Shown: positions 44,302-55,633 of the stretch, piece by piece
Layout: each line of letters begins with the position of its first letter
Numbering within the stretch: position 1 is the stretch's first letter
Program-made: the position numbers and the translations under genes
The notes under the pieces: model-generated
Database searches by the model: none
What the model saw: only the letters and a program-made list of their open reading frames with translations
What the model was told of the DNA's origin: nothing
Assembly (NCBI GenBank): GCA_027257055.1
Contig: JAPVLO010000182.1
Coordinates: forward strand, 6,262,001-6,326,000
Reading direction: 5' to 3'
Origin: Cephalopachus bancanus
Lineage: Eukaryota > Chordata > Mammalia > Primates > Tarsiidae
Length of the DNA: 64,000 bases

Positions 44302-46333
44302 TCCTTTATAGAGGGGGCCATGGTGAGAATCTCTTGGACTCTCATGCAATAACACCTGAAGTCCCTTGGCCAAGGGAGGGTCTCACCCAGGGTCCTGTGG
44401 AAGCCTTGATGTATTGTGCTCATTCCCTGCCCCACTGGAGCCAATGGTTCTGCAGGAAAGGGTGCATCCAGCCTCCTTTTGAGGGTTTTCAGGGGTTTTT
44501 TGAGTCTCTGTATTCCCCAGCTGTGTGTCATTCATCATCTAAATAAAGCCGAGGTAGATAATGCAATCCATCCATGGCCCATGTAAGTGCAAATATTGTG
44601 ATTTGCGTTTACAGCGATTGCTGCCGAGCAGGAGGCTCTTCTTTGGCTTCTGCCGAAATCTTCCAGGCGGGTTGAATTTTATAATACTAGTCGGGCACAT
44701 TGCAACAACAACAAGTCGGCACAATGTTAGAACAGAAATACAAGGCAATTTCCTTGGATAAGAAAGTACAGCAATGGTTCGGCCTCGTTCTGCTCTTCGG
44801 GGTGCATTACATAGGATCCTCCCAGAAAGCAAATGGCACGATGGTTGAAGCGTTGCTCTGAGGGGAGAGAAAGAGGCCCCTGAAGACCTAAGTTAGTCAA
44901 TTTGCAGTTAAAGAGCAGAAAGAGACCCATCTTTCCGACCAGAAGAGTAAGTGGAGAGATGAATGCCCCGAGTTGTTTCAAAATGTCAGACTTGAAGCAC
45001 CCTCAAGAGTTCACCGCAGTTCTTCCAAGATGCTGTATTAGCTCCGGAAGCCATCCTGCCTTGCCTTAAATGATCCAGAGGAAGAAGCTTGTGTCCACAG
45101 AGTGCGAAGGAAAGGCCACAGACTTGGGGACAAGCAGATCCGAGTTTGAATCCCAATCCTACCAACCGCCTGCTGAGCGAATTTAAGCAAGCTGTTCATT
45201 CATTTGTTCCTTCATCACTCACCCAACAACAATGATCTAAGTACCCGCCGTGTACCAGACGCTGTGCCTGGAACTGAGGTCTCCGTGGCGAGCAAGATAC
45301 ATAAGGAGTTTACAGACTAGCGGGGGATGAAGCGATGCGGTGACAGGGGTAAGAACAGTGTCGAAGAAGCACATGGGAGAGAGGTGGGGGTCTTCCTGGA
45401 AGAAGCGACATCTCAGCTGAAGTCAATCAGGAGTCAGCCAACCACAGTGAGGATGGGGCAAAAGGGGGGTCCGCATTGGCGGGCCAGAGGATACCAGACC
45501 GAGGGAACAGTCTCTGTATTCCCCAGAATAGGCTTGGAGAAAGAAATAGAAACGCACACTGGAATGAAAGTCATCCGTCAGGTGTACGGAGCGCCAGGAC
45601 TGGAGTGGCGGGGTGGCTCTGAAGCGGGAGAGGAGGCAGGTCATCAAGAGACATCCAGGCAGAATTCAGGACCATTCAGGGGACTGACTGTATGGTTTCA
45701 AGCTGGGCAGCTGCAACATCACAGCCCCGAGAATGAGCTCGCTGGCTGCGGTTCAGAATGGATTGGATGCGTGTGGTGACGGACCCGTGCAGTGGCTGCG
45801 CCGTGGTGAGCCACGGATGGAGCCGAGTGCATGTCACAAGTCAGTGACTGGCCTTGGCGATTGCGGGATATGGTACCGCGCGGTGGGATAAAGAAAGAAA
45901 GACCCAGGGACTGTCACGCAGGTGGGCACAGGTGAAGATGGGGCGTTGGAGCTGAGTTTGAGGCTGGGGAGGTTCTGGGGAAAGTTGTGTGGGGATGTTG
46001 GGGGCCCAGAAGGAGGATGGTGCTTGACGGTGAGTCGCTGACACATCGAGGGTCATGGAAGCCACATGGGCAGAGGTGACCACCAGGCAGAGCGCTTAGC
46101 GAAGAAGAAAAAATATCCTCATTGATGAAACGGCTAGGGTCACAGGTGCCAGGAATAAGGGAGCTGTCGTACGTCCAGGAGCCCAGGAGGGTGACTGGCC
46201 TGTGGCTGATGACAGCCAATGGCTGGGCCCTTCTCCTGGCCTCCCTATGGCGCAATGGGGCAGCCTCGTCCCACACCCAAGGCCATTTTCTGACTCTTAC
46301 CTGATCTCACTGCTGTTAACTGCTTCTGTCTTT
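44302..46333. other. Repeat-poor stretch with a MIR
   Basis: About 2 kb without Alu. Bases 45110-45180 (AAGCAGATCCGAGTTTGAATCCC ... AATTTAAGCAAGCTG) are MIR-like. Bases 45190-46050 may be an older repeat (TGTACCAGACGCTGTGCC; GAATGGATTGGATGCG). A 150-codon frame at 45327-45779 has no recognisable domain or splice context. Confidence 0.5.
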
Positions 46334-46620
46334 TGGGGGGGGGCGGAGTCTCACCCTGTCACCCAGGCTGGAGTGCAGAGGCACGCTCATGGCCACCGCA
46401 GCCTCAACTTGCTGGGCTCAGGCGATCCTTCTGCTTCAGCCTCCCAAGTAGCTGGAGCTACAGGCATGCACCACCAAGCCCAGCTGATTTTTGGATTTAC
46501 TGTCGAGAAGAGGTCTTGCCATGTTGCCCAGGCTGGTCTCGAACCCCTGGGCTCAGGCAATCCTCTCTCCTCCGCCTCTCAAAGTGCTGGGATTGCAGGC
46601 GTGAGCCACTGCGCCCGGCC
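46334..46620 (-). mobile_element. Alu, full length, G-run in place of T-run
   Basis: Antisense Alu whose tail is TTTTGGGGGGGGGCGGAGTC. The long plus-strand frames here (46202-46807) are chance frames through the Alu. Confidence 0.95.
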
Positions 46621-47821
46621 TGCTCTGGCTTTGATACCACCTGTGAACAACCAAGCTTGCCCTTCCCTCTTACCTATGTCCCAGGAAACGAAAACAGGCT
46701 GCTTGAAATGCAAGCCCTCCCTCACATCCCACAGTGTTTATAGACTCTCCCAAACAGGATTCGAGTCAGAGACTGTGGCTGCCTGCCACTCCAGGGATGG
46801 ATCTTAAAGCCATGGCTGGCTTCACAATACATCGGGGAGAAATCTGGTCAGGAAACTCCAGAAAATCATTCCTCAGCCATCTGTCTTCTTCCCCTGAATG
46901 GCAGCCAGAGATCGTTCCCCACGTCGTGTGCAGCAACTCGGTTTCAAAGGAGCCAGAGTCAGGGGACCAGGGTGCCAGCACTCTGAGTTCGGTGAAGACG
47001 CCTGCTGGCGGGTTACGCCCAGGTCAGCGGGACATTATCCAAGGACAGGAACGTCAGCCCCCAAAGCCCTTCTGGATACCTCATGCTCTAAATGAACTTA
47101 TCTGATGAAACGTAGCTGTGCCAAATCAACAGCTAAGCCCTGACTCCAGGTAGCCGCAGACCCCACTGATGCATTTTTTTCAACTCAGTACTAGTTGGAG
47201 AAAAAAATGTGAGGCAGTTACCTAGAATAGACTCTTCCCCAGCGCTGGAGGAGTCGCAGAGATCTCTTATGCCCCAGTGCGCAGAGGGTTTCCGAGCAGT
47301 TAACCACTCTCCTTTAGAGTCTGTTGAAAGGGGGCTGACCCAGTGGAAAGGCTGGATCAATGAATTGTGCTTTCAAGCAAGAAAAAGGAAAGAACAGAAC
47401 AAACAGCTGGTGTCTCCAGGAGAGGCAAAATGTGTGTCTTTATAAGAAGGAACCTTTCGGACTTCCTCCTCACCATGCCCTCTCCCCGCCGCCCAGGCTG
47501 CAGGGCGACTGACTCCGTGTTCTCCCTGGTGTGGTGCGCACCATCGATTCGGAGCAGCATGGAGAGGCAGGCATCCTCGGTTTATCTAACCCGATCATGT
47601 TTCATGTGTGTGCATCAGGGGCAATGCGGGCTGAACTGGAACCCTGTTATTGCAAGTGTTATTATCCCCATTGTCTGTCTTCATTTATATGTGCGGAACT
47701 GATATTTTGTAATTGAGAGAGGAAGAAAGTGATGCTTTCATGGGTCTCTTCTCCACCTGTCTCCCCTTGGCCTGGGTTTTATTTCTAGAAGGATAGGATC
47801 TGAAAATGATGGAATTCTTTT
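46621..47821. other. Unclassified spacer
   Basis: About 1.2 kb. No gene or repeat recognised; small frames only. Confidence 0.45.
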
Positions 47822-48093
47822 CTTTCAAGTCGAGGTCTCACTCTGTTGTTCAAGCTGCAGTGGCATGATCTCGGCTCACCGCAGCCTCGACCTCCGGCCG
47901 CAATCTTTCTGCCTTAGCCTCCCAAGTAGCTGGGACTACAGGCATGCACTACCACACCCAGTTCATTTTTTGCAGAGAAAAAAAAATCTCACTATGTTGC
48001 CTACGCTGGTCTCAGACTCCTGAGTCCAAGCATTCCTCTCGCCTCAGCCTCCCAAAGTGCTAGGATTATAGGTGCAAGCCACCAGGTCCAGCT
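47822..48093 (-). mobile_element. Alu, older type
   Basis: Antisense Alu with right-arm deletion (CGACCTCCGGCCGCAATC). Flanks TGGAATTCTTTTC and TGGAATTATTTTC. Confidence 0.93.
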
Positions 48094-49320
48094 GGAATTA
48101 TTTTCATAGGGGACTCAGTGAGATTCTGAGCACGACTGTGGTACTTTAGGACGCAGGTGACGAAGTGTGGCCCAGGAGTGGGGAAAGGCTGTTCTCCTCC
48201 CTTTTCAGGAAGCTCAGTGCAGTTCAGGAAGTTCCTCTCAGTTCAGGAAGCTGGTGGCCTTGGAAGACTTTTTCAAGTAGCTTAACGGGCCAGTAGAAGC
48301 CAGAGGAAGAGAGACGTCAGGGCAGCCCCCCGGTTGCTGCTGCAGCTGGAAGTCTGGCCTGTGCCCAGCCTGAGGCTTTCCTGGGGCGGTTCTTAGAATT
48401 TACCAGGGGCCTCTAGAGAGGGACTGGATTCTGACTGGGCAAGTGGAAGGCCCAGTCAGAATCCAGGGTCACTGCAATTGGGGCATAAACAAACGTGGCC
48501 CCATTTGATAATTTCAAACTGGGAGGTCATGGGGCATGGGAGAATTTATAGGGGGACTGCTGGCACTCCACTTTCTTGCCACTTCTTTGGCTCCAGCCGA
48601 ACTCAGCAGCAGTGGTTCAGGACCGGCCCTGGAAGAGTAAGAGACTTGTCCTCAATTCACTCAAACGAGGGATTTCTCATCCCAGGACAGGCCACAGCCT
48701 GGCTGCCTCTGTGGGAGGTCTCTGTGTGTGGGAAGGGCTAGCAGATAGCCTGGTACAGGGGTTGGGTGGGTCTGAGGAGGAAGGAAAGGAAGCCAGAGGA
48801 AGAAATGGTCTCAGGTGGTTACTCTGAGCAATTGCTGTTGCCACGAGAGTTCCATTTTCTTAATTGCAGAGCAAATTGACGCGGACAAATGTCTGAGCTC
48901 CCAAGGAGAAAGCAGCAGTGCCAGAAAAGCTACCTCAAGGAAGGCTTCTCTTATTCCAGAATTTCAGGAGTGACTGGAAGTTAGTTGTAGCTTTGGGACC
49001 AAAATAGCCCAAGTCAAAAAATAGCCTATGACCAACTTCTCCAAGATACCCTAACACCTGTTTAGTAGTCACTTTCTAAATATGGCCCAAGTTTCAACCT
49101 GTATGAGAACTTCTTGGGGTGCTGGTTAAAAACACAAATTCCTTGGCCTCATCTAAACCCACTGAATCAGGGTCCTTTGGGAAGGGGCCAAGAGTCTATT
49201 TCCATGACAAGTACCCAGATCATTGCTATTCACACTGAATTTAAAAACACTTTGTCCATACCTGCACTGTTTAGATAGTAGCTGCTAACCACTGTGACTA
49301 TTTAAATCAGTTAAAATTAA
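48094..49320. other. Repeat-poor stretch
   Basis: About 1.2 kb. It holds a local duplication of CAGTTCAGGAAG (48217-48250) and the perfect hairpin at 48424-48466. No gene recognised. Confidence 0.5.
48424..48466. repeat. Perfect 17-bp inverted repeat (hairpin)
   Basis: CTGGATTCTGACTGGGC, nine-base spacer AAGTGGAAG, then its exact reverse complement (48450-48466). No T-run follows, so a terminator-like reading does not apply. Confidence 0.9.
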
Positions 49321-49602
49321 GCCAGGTGCAGTGACTCATGCCTGTAATCCCAACACCTTGAGAGACAGAGAAGAGAGGATTGCCGGAGCTCAGGGGTTCA
49401 AGACCAGCCTGGGCAACTTGGTGAGACCTCGTCTCAACAATAAATCAAAAAATTAGCTGGGTGTGGTGGTGTGTGCCTGTGGTTCCAGCTGTTTGGAAGG
49501 CTGAGGCAGAAGGATTCCCCGAGCTCAGCAGGTCGAGGCTGCAGTTGCCATGAGTGTGCCACTGCACTCCAGCCTGGGCAACAGAGTGAGACTCCAACTC
49601 AA
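49321..49602 (+). mobile_element. Alu, full length, (AATT)n tail
   Basis: Sense Alu with tail CAAGAATTAATTAATTAATT. TTAAAATTAA at both ends is the likely target duplication. Confidence 0.95.
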
Positions 49603-49627
49603 GAATTAATTAATTAATTAAAATTAA

Positions 49628-50250
49628 ATACAATAAAAAATTCACTCCCTGAGTCACACTGACCGTATTTCGAACACTCAGTAACCCCATGTGGCTGGTG
49701 GCCACAGTCATGGACAGGACACAACATTTCTGTCACCCCCAGAAAGTTCTACTGGACAGAGATGGCTATACTATAATAAACATTGAAAGTATGTCTTAGA
49801 AGATCACAAATATTTTCATGCTAAGATGAGAAATTGAATCAATTTTTCGATAAAGAGGTTGTTTGCTCCTAACAAGGGAGCTTTGCATTGGCTGGCCTTG
49901 ATCTATGAGGATATGGCTGTCCTTTGTGTCACCTGTTCTCTGCCTCTTGGCTAGTCCACACAGCCTCTGCGAATTAGATGGATGTAGCCTAACAATTTAC
50001 CTGTCGGTGGCTACGGCCTTGTGGCTACCTCTTGTGGGGGATCAACAGGGTCTTCGTGCCAAACAAAAGGCTCCTCTTACACTGGGCTGATGCAGGCCCA
50101 GGCCAGGACGTGTGGCTTGAAGAGCCAAGTGCAGTTGGATGGCAGATCCTAAGTGTCTCCTCTGCCAGGTACCTCTGAGCAACGCACAACCCATAAAACC
50201 TTACTCAGTGGCCCTGAGCGGGGAGCAGCGTTAGTTGTGGTTGCAGATTT
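49628..50250. other. Unclassified spacer
   Basis: About 600 bases. No gene or repeat recognised. Confidence 0.45.
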
Positions 50251-50538
50251 TTTTTTTTTGGAGTTGGAGTCTCACTCTGTCACCCAGGCTGGAGTACAGT
50301 GGCTGCTCCCGGCCACCGCAGCCTCGACCTGCTGGGCTCCGGCGATCCTTCCGCCTCAGCCTTCCGAGTAGCCGGAATTACAGGCGTGTGCTACCATGCC
50401 CGGCTGATTTTTTTTGATTTATTGTAGAGATGAGGTCTCGCTGCCCAGGCAGGTCTCGAACCCGCGGGCGCAGGCAATCCACTCACCTCAGCCTCCCAAA
50501 GGCGCGGGATTACAGGTTGAACCACCGAGCCCGGCTAC
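50251..50538 (-). mobile_element. Alu, youngest subfamily
   Basis: Antisense Alu with GGTCTCGAACCCGCGGGC, AAGGCGCGGGATTACAGG and short GCTGCCCAGG linker. TTGCAGATTT at 50241-50250 and 50539-50548 is the target duplication. Confidence 0.97.
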
Positions 50539-50548
50539 TTGCAGATTT

Positions 50549-50849
50549 TGTTATTCAACAATTACAAGGCTTGAATGTCCTATGTTAAAGCACCTGGTGC
50601 GGGGCACCTGGACCCAATAGCCAAAGAGAGAAGGTCGCTGCCCTCCAGTCATTTGCAGCTGAGGAGGTACTAAATGGCACACCCAGTGTGGCGAGTATGG
50701 CTTGGTAAGTGCCAAGGTGGAGGGGGTACCCGGGAGCTTCGGTGGCTTTCAGCTGCGGCCAAGGGACCATCTTGGCAGAGGCAGGGAAGTCTTCCTAGAT
50801 GCCTGAGATGATGTGGAAGAAGAACCAGGAGCCCCGTGAACGACGAGAA
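50549..50849. other. Unclassified spacer
   Basis: About 300 bases. No gene or repeat recognised. Confidence 0.45.
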
Positions 50850-50863
50850 GAAAGGTAGTGAGG

Positions 50864-51118
50864 AGCCGGGCTCGGTGGCTCAGCCTGTAATCCCACGCTT
50901 AGGGAGGCTGAGGTGAGTGGATTGCCTGAGCCCGCGGGTTCGAGAGCCACCCGGGCAACTTGGCGAGACCTGGTCTCTACAATAAACCAAAAATGAGCCG
51001 GGCGTGGCAACGCACGCCTGTAGTTCCGGCTACTTGGGAGGCTGAGGCGGAAGGATCGCCGGAGCCCAGCAGAGTGAGACTCCAACTCAAAAAAAAAAAA
51101 AAGAAAGAAAGAAAGAAA
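50864..51118 (+). mobile_element. Alu with a clean right-arm deletion, (GAAA)n tail
   Basis: After GGAGCCCAGCA it jumps to GAGTGAGACTCC, losing about 60 bases. Target duplication GAAAGGTAGTGAGG (50850-50863) and GAAAGGCAGTGAGG (51119-51132). Confidence 0.95.
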
Positions 51119-51371
51119 GAAAGGCAGTGAGGGACAGCAAGAGGGAAGGCTGTCGGTGGGAGACGGCATGGTGTTTAGGGCGCTGCCAGTCTGCGCCGGC
51201 ATTACCGGGGGAACTGGAGTTGGGCCGAGAAAGTCAGGAAGGGGTCAGGGCTGGAGCCACAAAGTGGGACTTTATCCTGCATCACATGTGGCGTCAAGGA
51301 AAGGCTTTTAGCTGCACCGGCTGTCATTTTAAATAGATCATTTTGAAAAATATGTGACAATGAATAAGATT

Positions 51372-51660
51372 TTTTTTAGGAGTTTTTTTTTTGGTCAGAG
51401 TCTCATTCTGTTGTCCAGGCTCCAGTGCAGAGGCACAATCACAGTCCACTGCAGTTTTGACCTCCTGGGCTCAGGCAATCCTCCCACCTCAGCTTCCCGA
51501 GTAGCTGGGACTATAGGCATGTACCACCATGCCTGGCTAATTTTTGGATTTTTTGTAGAGATGCGGTCTTACTATGTTGCCTAGGCTGGTCTTGAACTCC
51601 TGGGTTTAAGCAATCCTACTGCCTTGTCCTCCCAAAGTGTTGGGATTACATTTCCAGCCC
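51372..51660 (-). mobile_element. Alu, older type
   Basis: Antisense AluJ-like copy (CAGTCCACTGCAGTTTTGACC). Confidence 0.93.
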
Positions 51661-52140
51661 AGCCAGAAATAATATATTTGTATGCTACATTTATCTGATT
51701 GACTTAAATCCTCACAACACACCCTAGAAAAGCAAGATAGGCATTATTTACCATTTTCTTTCTTTTTACTTTTTCTTGAGTCAGAGTCTCACTCTGTCGC
51801 CCAAGTTGGGGGAGACCGTACAGTGGCACAATCATGGCTACTGTAGTCTCAGCCTACTGGGTTCAGGTGATCCTACTGCTTCAGCCTTGCAAGTAGCTAG
51901 GACTACAGGCTTGCACCACCACGCTCAGCTAAGTTTTGATTTATTGTAGAGATGAGGACTTGCCATGGTGCCCAGGCTGGTCTTGAACTACTGAATTCCG
52001 GCAGTCCTCTTGCTTTGGTCTCCCAAAGCACTGAGATTACAAGCAGGAGCCTTTGCGTTCAGCTATTTACTATTTTCCAGAAGTGGAAAGAGAGGTAGCA
52101 TTACTTGCCCAAGGGTTACATGACCTCAACTCAAGCATTT
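51661..52140 (+). repeat. MIR split by an Alu
   Basis: TTAAATCCTCACAACACACCC and GGCATTATTTACCATTTTC before the Alu, AAGTGGAAAGAGAGGTAGC and CTTGCCCAAGGGTTACATGACC after it. ATTTACCATTTTC/ATTTACTATTTTC is the Alu target duplication. Confidence 0.8.
51766..52064 (-). mobile_element. Alu, full length, in MIR
   Basis: Antisense Alu with an insertion GGGGGAGACCGTA near its right-arm start and a MIR on both sides. Confidence 0.93.
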
Positions 52141-52162
52141 TTTTTTAATTTAAAAATTATTT

Positions 52163-52305
52163 TAGATGGCACACACCTATAGTCCCAGCTACTGGGGAGA
52201 CTGAGGTGGGAGGATCACTTGAGGCCAAGAATTTGAGGCTATAGTCTGTTTTGATGGCTCCTGAACTCCAGCGTGGACAACATAGAAAGATCCTGCCTCT
52301 AATAG
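52163..52305 (+). mobile_element. Alu right-arm fragment
   Basis: ATGGCACACACCTATAGTCCC to GATCCTGCCTCTAATAG; no left arm. Confidence 0.85.
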
Positions 52306-52685
52306 AAGTTATCTTAATTATTTTCTAATTATAATAATAGCATATATTCATTAAAAATTTGGAAAAATATGTTAAGAATATGAAGAATATATAATTAACT
52401 CATAACTCTACATTCACTGTTACCATTTTATTTTATTAACTTTTAGTCATAGATACACACATATACAAAGTACTATTTATCACACAAATATCTCTCTATA
52501 GACCATACATACAATTTTCACATTATACGATAATTTATAAGTTGATTTTGTATTCTAATTTTTTTCACTTTACAAGTTTATCATAAGCAATTTTTCAGGT
52601 CCTTAGGTAGTCTTTGGTAGTAAGGTTTTAATAGCCACATATACTGGATTGCATGGTAATTTCTTTCATGTTTGTTGTTTTTATT

Positions 52686-53275
52686 TTAGGGGGTCAGGGT
52701 TCCGTTCTGCTGCCCAGGCTGGAGTGCAGTGGCACAATCACAACTCACCACAGTCTCATCCTCCTGGGTTCAAGTAATCCTTCCACCTCAGCCTCTTGAG
52801 TAGCCGGGACTACAGGCGTACACCACCATGGCTGGCTAGTTTTTGTTTGTTTGTTTTTTTGAGTTGGAATCTCACTTTGTCACCCAGGCTGGAGTGCGGT
52901 GGCATGTTCATTGCCATCACAGCCTTGACCTGCGAGGCTTAGATGATCCTTCTGCCTCAGCCTTCCAAGTAGCTGGAATTACAGGCGTGCACTAACATGC
53001 CCAGCTAATTTTTGATTTATTGTAGAGAAGAGGTCTCGCCAAGTTGCCTGGGCTGGTTGTGAACTCACGAGCTCAGGCAATCCACTCACCTTGGCCTCCC
53101 AAAGTGCTGGGATTACAGGCTGAGCCACAGAGCCCTGCCAGTTTTTTTTTTTTTTTGGTAGAGATGAAGTCTCGCTATTGCCCTGGCTGGTCTCTAATTC
53201 CCGTGCTCAAGCAATCCTCCCACCTTGACCTCCCAAAGTGCTGGGATTATGGGCATGAGCCACTGTGCCCAGCAA
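52686..53275 (-). mobile_element. Older Alu interrupted by a younger Alu
   Basis: Right arm at 52686-52840 and left arm at 53150-53275. The second Alu lies in its central A-rich (here T-rich) linker. Confidence 0.92.
52850..53140 (-). mobile_element. Alu, full length, inside another Alu
   Basis: Antisense Alu with TTTGATTTATTGTAGAGAAG linker, inserted at CTAGTTTTTG of the outer Alu. GCCAGTTTTTTT resumes the outer copy. Confidence 0.93.
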
Positions 53276-53608
53276 TAATTTCTTTAATCAACTCCTTGTT
53301 GTTAAATATGTTTTAGGTTACCTCTGATTCTTTGTTATATAAACATGCTTTAAGGAACATTATTATTACCTCTGAATATAAATTCCTTTAAAAAACCAAA
53401 TTACTGTGTCAAAAAGAATGAGCCCTTTTAAAGCTCTTGGTATATACTGCCAACTGTCCTGCAGAAAGTTAGTGCCAATTTGTACTCCTGCCAGCTGATT
53501 TGACAGTGTTCTTTTTACTATAGCTTTGCCAAGCTGTAGTCACTCTGTTATGACCCAGCTCAGGCAAATACTTCGTGTCACTATTATTGTAGTGCTTAGA
53601 AAGAAGAA

Positions 53609-53771
53609 GGTGGCCAGGTGCGGGGGGTGGCCAGGTGCGGGGGCTCACGCTTCTAATCCCAGCACTTTAGGAGGCCAAGGCAGGAGGATTGCTTGAGTTC
53701 AGGGGTTCAAGACCAGTCTCGGCAACGTAGTGAGACCCCGTCTCTATTAAAAATAAGAATAAATTAAAAAC
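53609..53771 (+). mobile_element. Free Alu left monomer with its own target duplication
   Basis: Left arm only, with the first 18 bases duplicated (GGTGGCCAGGTGCGGGG twice). It ends AAAAATAAGAATAAATTAAAAAC. AGAAAGAAGAA at 53598-53608 and 53772-53782. Confidence 0.9.
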
Positions 53772-53782
53772 AGAAAGAAGAA

Positions 53783-55633
53783 AGCACGTGCCGTGGTGCG
53801 GGTAAGCGTGTGTGTCTCTTGGTCTACTGTCTCGGTGAAGGCTGCCAGGGCAGCGTGGAGGCCAGAAGCGGAGGAGGAAAGTGATGATTGAAGCAAGTCG
53901 AGCTGGTCAGGACTTTTTTCAAACACAGTTTATTAGAGAAAGAAGGTAGAACAGAAATGGAGGCATGGTAGAGTTGGCACAGGCGAAAGCAAACTACCTG
54001 GACGGGACTTTCACAGTGCGCTTGGCACTCGGGAAGAGGTCACAGGCCACAGGCTTTTCTTTCTGTCACTCCATGATGTTAGCTTTCTGCCCAACGTGTT
54101 TCCAAAGCCAGAGTTCCTCAGCATTTGGCATTCTGCGAGGGGAGATTTCAAAGCCTTGGGTAAATATAGGAAACCGAGATTTGTGTTCAGAGCTTGGGAA
54201 AAGCTCTTTTTACCCAATAAGTCCTCGGAAATGAAATGCATCTATCTGATCCTAAATCCCTCTTAAAGTGATTTTCATGAAATTGAGGGTGTACTTCATT
54301 ACTGTGCATCTTACTTTGAAAGGAGGAGAAAATGTGGCTTCCAGGGGAAAGGGAGGTAAAAGCTTGTACGTCAACGTGAAGACACTCCCTGGCCTTGCGA
54401 GCCATGCTGGGTGGGGTCTGACTCTAAGTCCCAAAGCAAAAAGGCTGTGGGGTCCGTAAAGCGCCCGTCATGTGGTGCTTTCACTGCTCTAGTCACAACA
54501 GAAATACAGATCTGAGGGCAGATAAATGGGGCCTCAGCGAGGTCCCAAGGCCTTTAGAGATGCAGGGAGCCGAGAGATGGCACTGCCAGACAGCCGGCAG
54601 GGTGGCAGGGATAGCTGAAGGCCCATTATGGCCGCCTTAAGGTTGGAGGACAGAAAAGGAGATGCGGTTAGACCGTATGGGGATGGCAACTGGAGTCGAA
54701 AAGCCAAGGACCTGGATCCTCTCTCTCTTTCCCAATGGCCACTTCTTTTGTCCTCTCTCTTCCCTCCCTTCCCCCTCCCCCCTCTTCCCTCCTCTTTCTC
54801 TCTCCTCTCTCTTTCCCACTCTCTCTCTCCATACACACCCTCCGTTTCTTCTGTTTAGTTATCTTTGAAGTGGCCCCCCAAGTAGCCACGCTTAGCTCTA
54901 AGCCTGAGTTTTCCGTTCTAAAACTCCCCCTCAAACTGACAATGCCCTCTGTGTCTCTCAATTTAAATTTGGGAAAGAGGGAAACCAGCCGGCCCAGAGT
55001 ATCCTACTGATGGCCTCAGCCTCTAAGTCGAATGACCACCCCTGGTTCCTCAGTCACGGGCAGGGCACAGATGGGTCATGTGACATACAGGGCTGCAGGC
55101 TGTGAACAGAGCTGCTAGGGTCAAGTACAGAATGTTTGAAGAGATAAAGAATTTAAGGTCCTCTTTTGAGACCGCGCAGGTCGCCCGTGAGACCAAGCCA
55201 GGGGAGAGATGAGAAAGGAAGAGACAGGGGCCAAGGCCCATTTCAGGTGCAGAGGTCAAGTGCGTGGGAGCAGAAAGAGCCCTGAGTTTAAAGTCAGAAG
55301 CGCTGGTTTCAAATCCTGACTGGTCACCCTGAGAGCAGGTATTTTGCCTCTTTAGTGTCCATTCCTTATTCATGAAAGGCAGATTCTACTGGCCTCCCAG
55401 AGGGGTTGAGAATAAAATGGTATCACCTACATGAAAATGAATTTTAATTGCAAGCCACAACCTCTACTGGAGCCCCGTCATCGCACTTGTTAGTGGCCAT
55501 GATCTTTCTGAGTGCTCCAAAGAAGCCAAGGACAACAGGTATGACAACATCGGAGCATGTCTCAAAATTCTTATTCGCATGACTCTGCTATACTCTTAAA
55601 CGTTATCGAGCTAATATGTATGTTATGTTTTAT
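53783..55633. other. Repeat-poor stretch with a pyrimidine run and a MIR-like piece
   Basis: About 1.85 kb without Alu. A CT-rich run spans 54715-54830. Bases 55270-55430 (GAGCCCTGAGTTTAAAGTCAG, TTTCAAATCCTGACTGG) are MIR-like. The overlapping small frames across the CT run are low complexity. Confidence 0.5.

Larger units (their letters stand above)
52320..53560 (-). repeat. Ancient L1-like sequence hosting nested Alus
   Basis: AT-rich 52320-52680 and 53276-53560 (AAATTCCTTTAAAAAACC, ACTGTGTCAAAAAGAATG, CAGAAAGTTAGTGCCAATTTG) resemble antisense old L1. Confidence 0.5.

Noticed and set aside
45327..45779. 150-codon plus frame in a repeat-poor region
   Set aside because: No recognisable domain, composition typical of non-coding purine-rich DNA, and the region may be an old repeat. 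Cannot be excluded without comparison.
46202..46807. Longest open frame of the window (201 codons, plus strand)
   Set aside because: It runs through an antisense Alu (46334-46620). The middle is translated Alu sequence and the flanks have no family features.
54534..54961. Overlapping frames on both strands rich in Arg/Glu or Ser/Leu/Pro
   Set aside because: Produced by the CT-rich run; low complexity.
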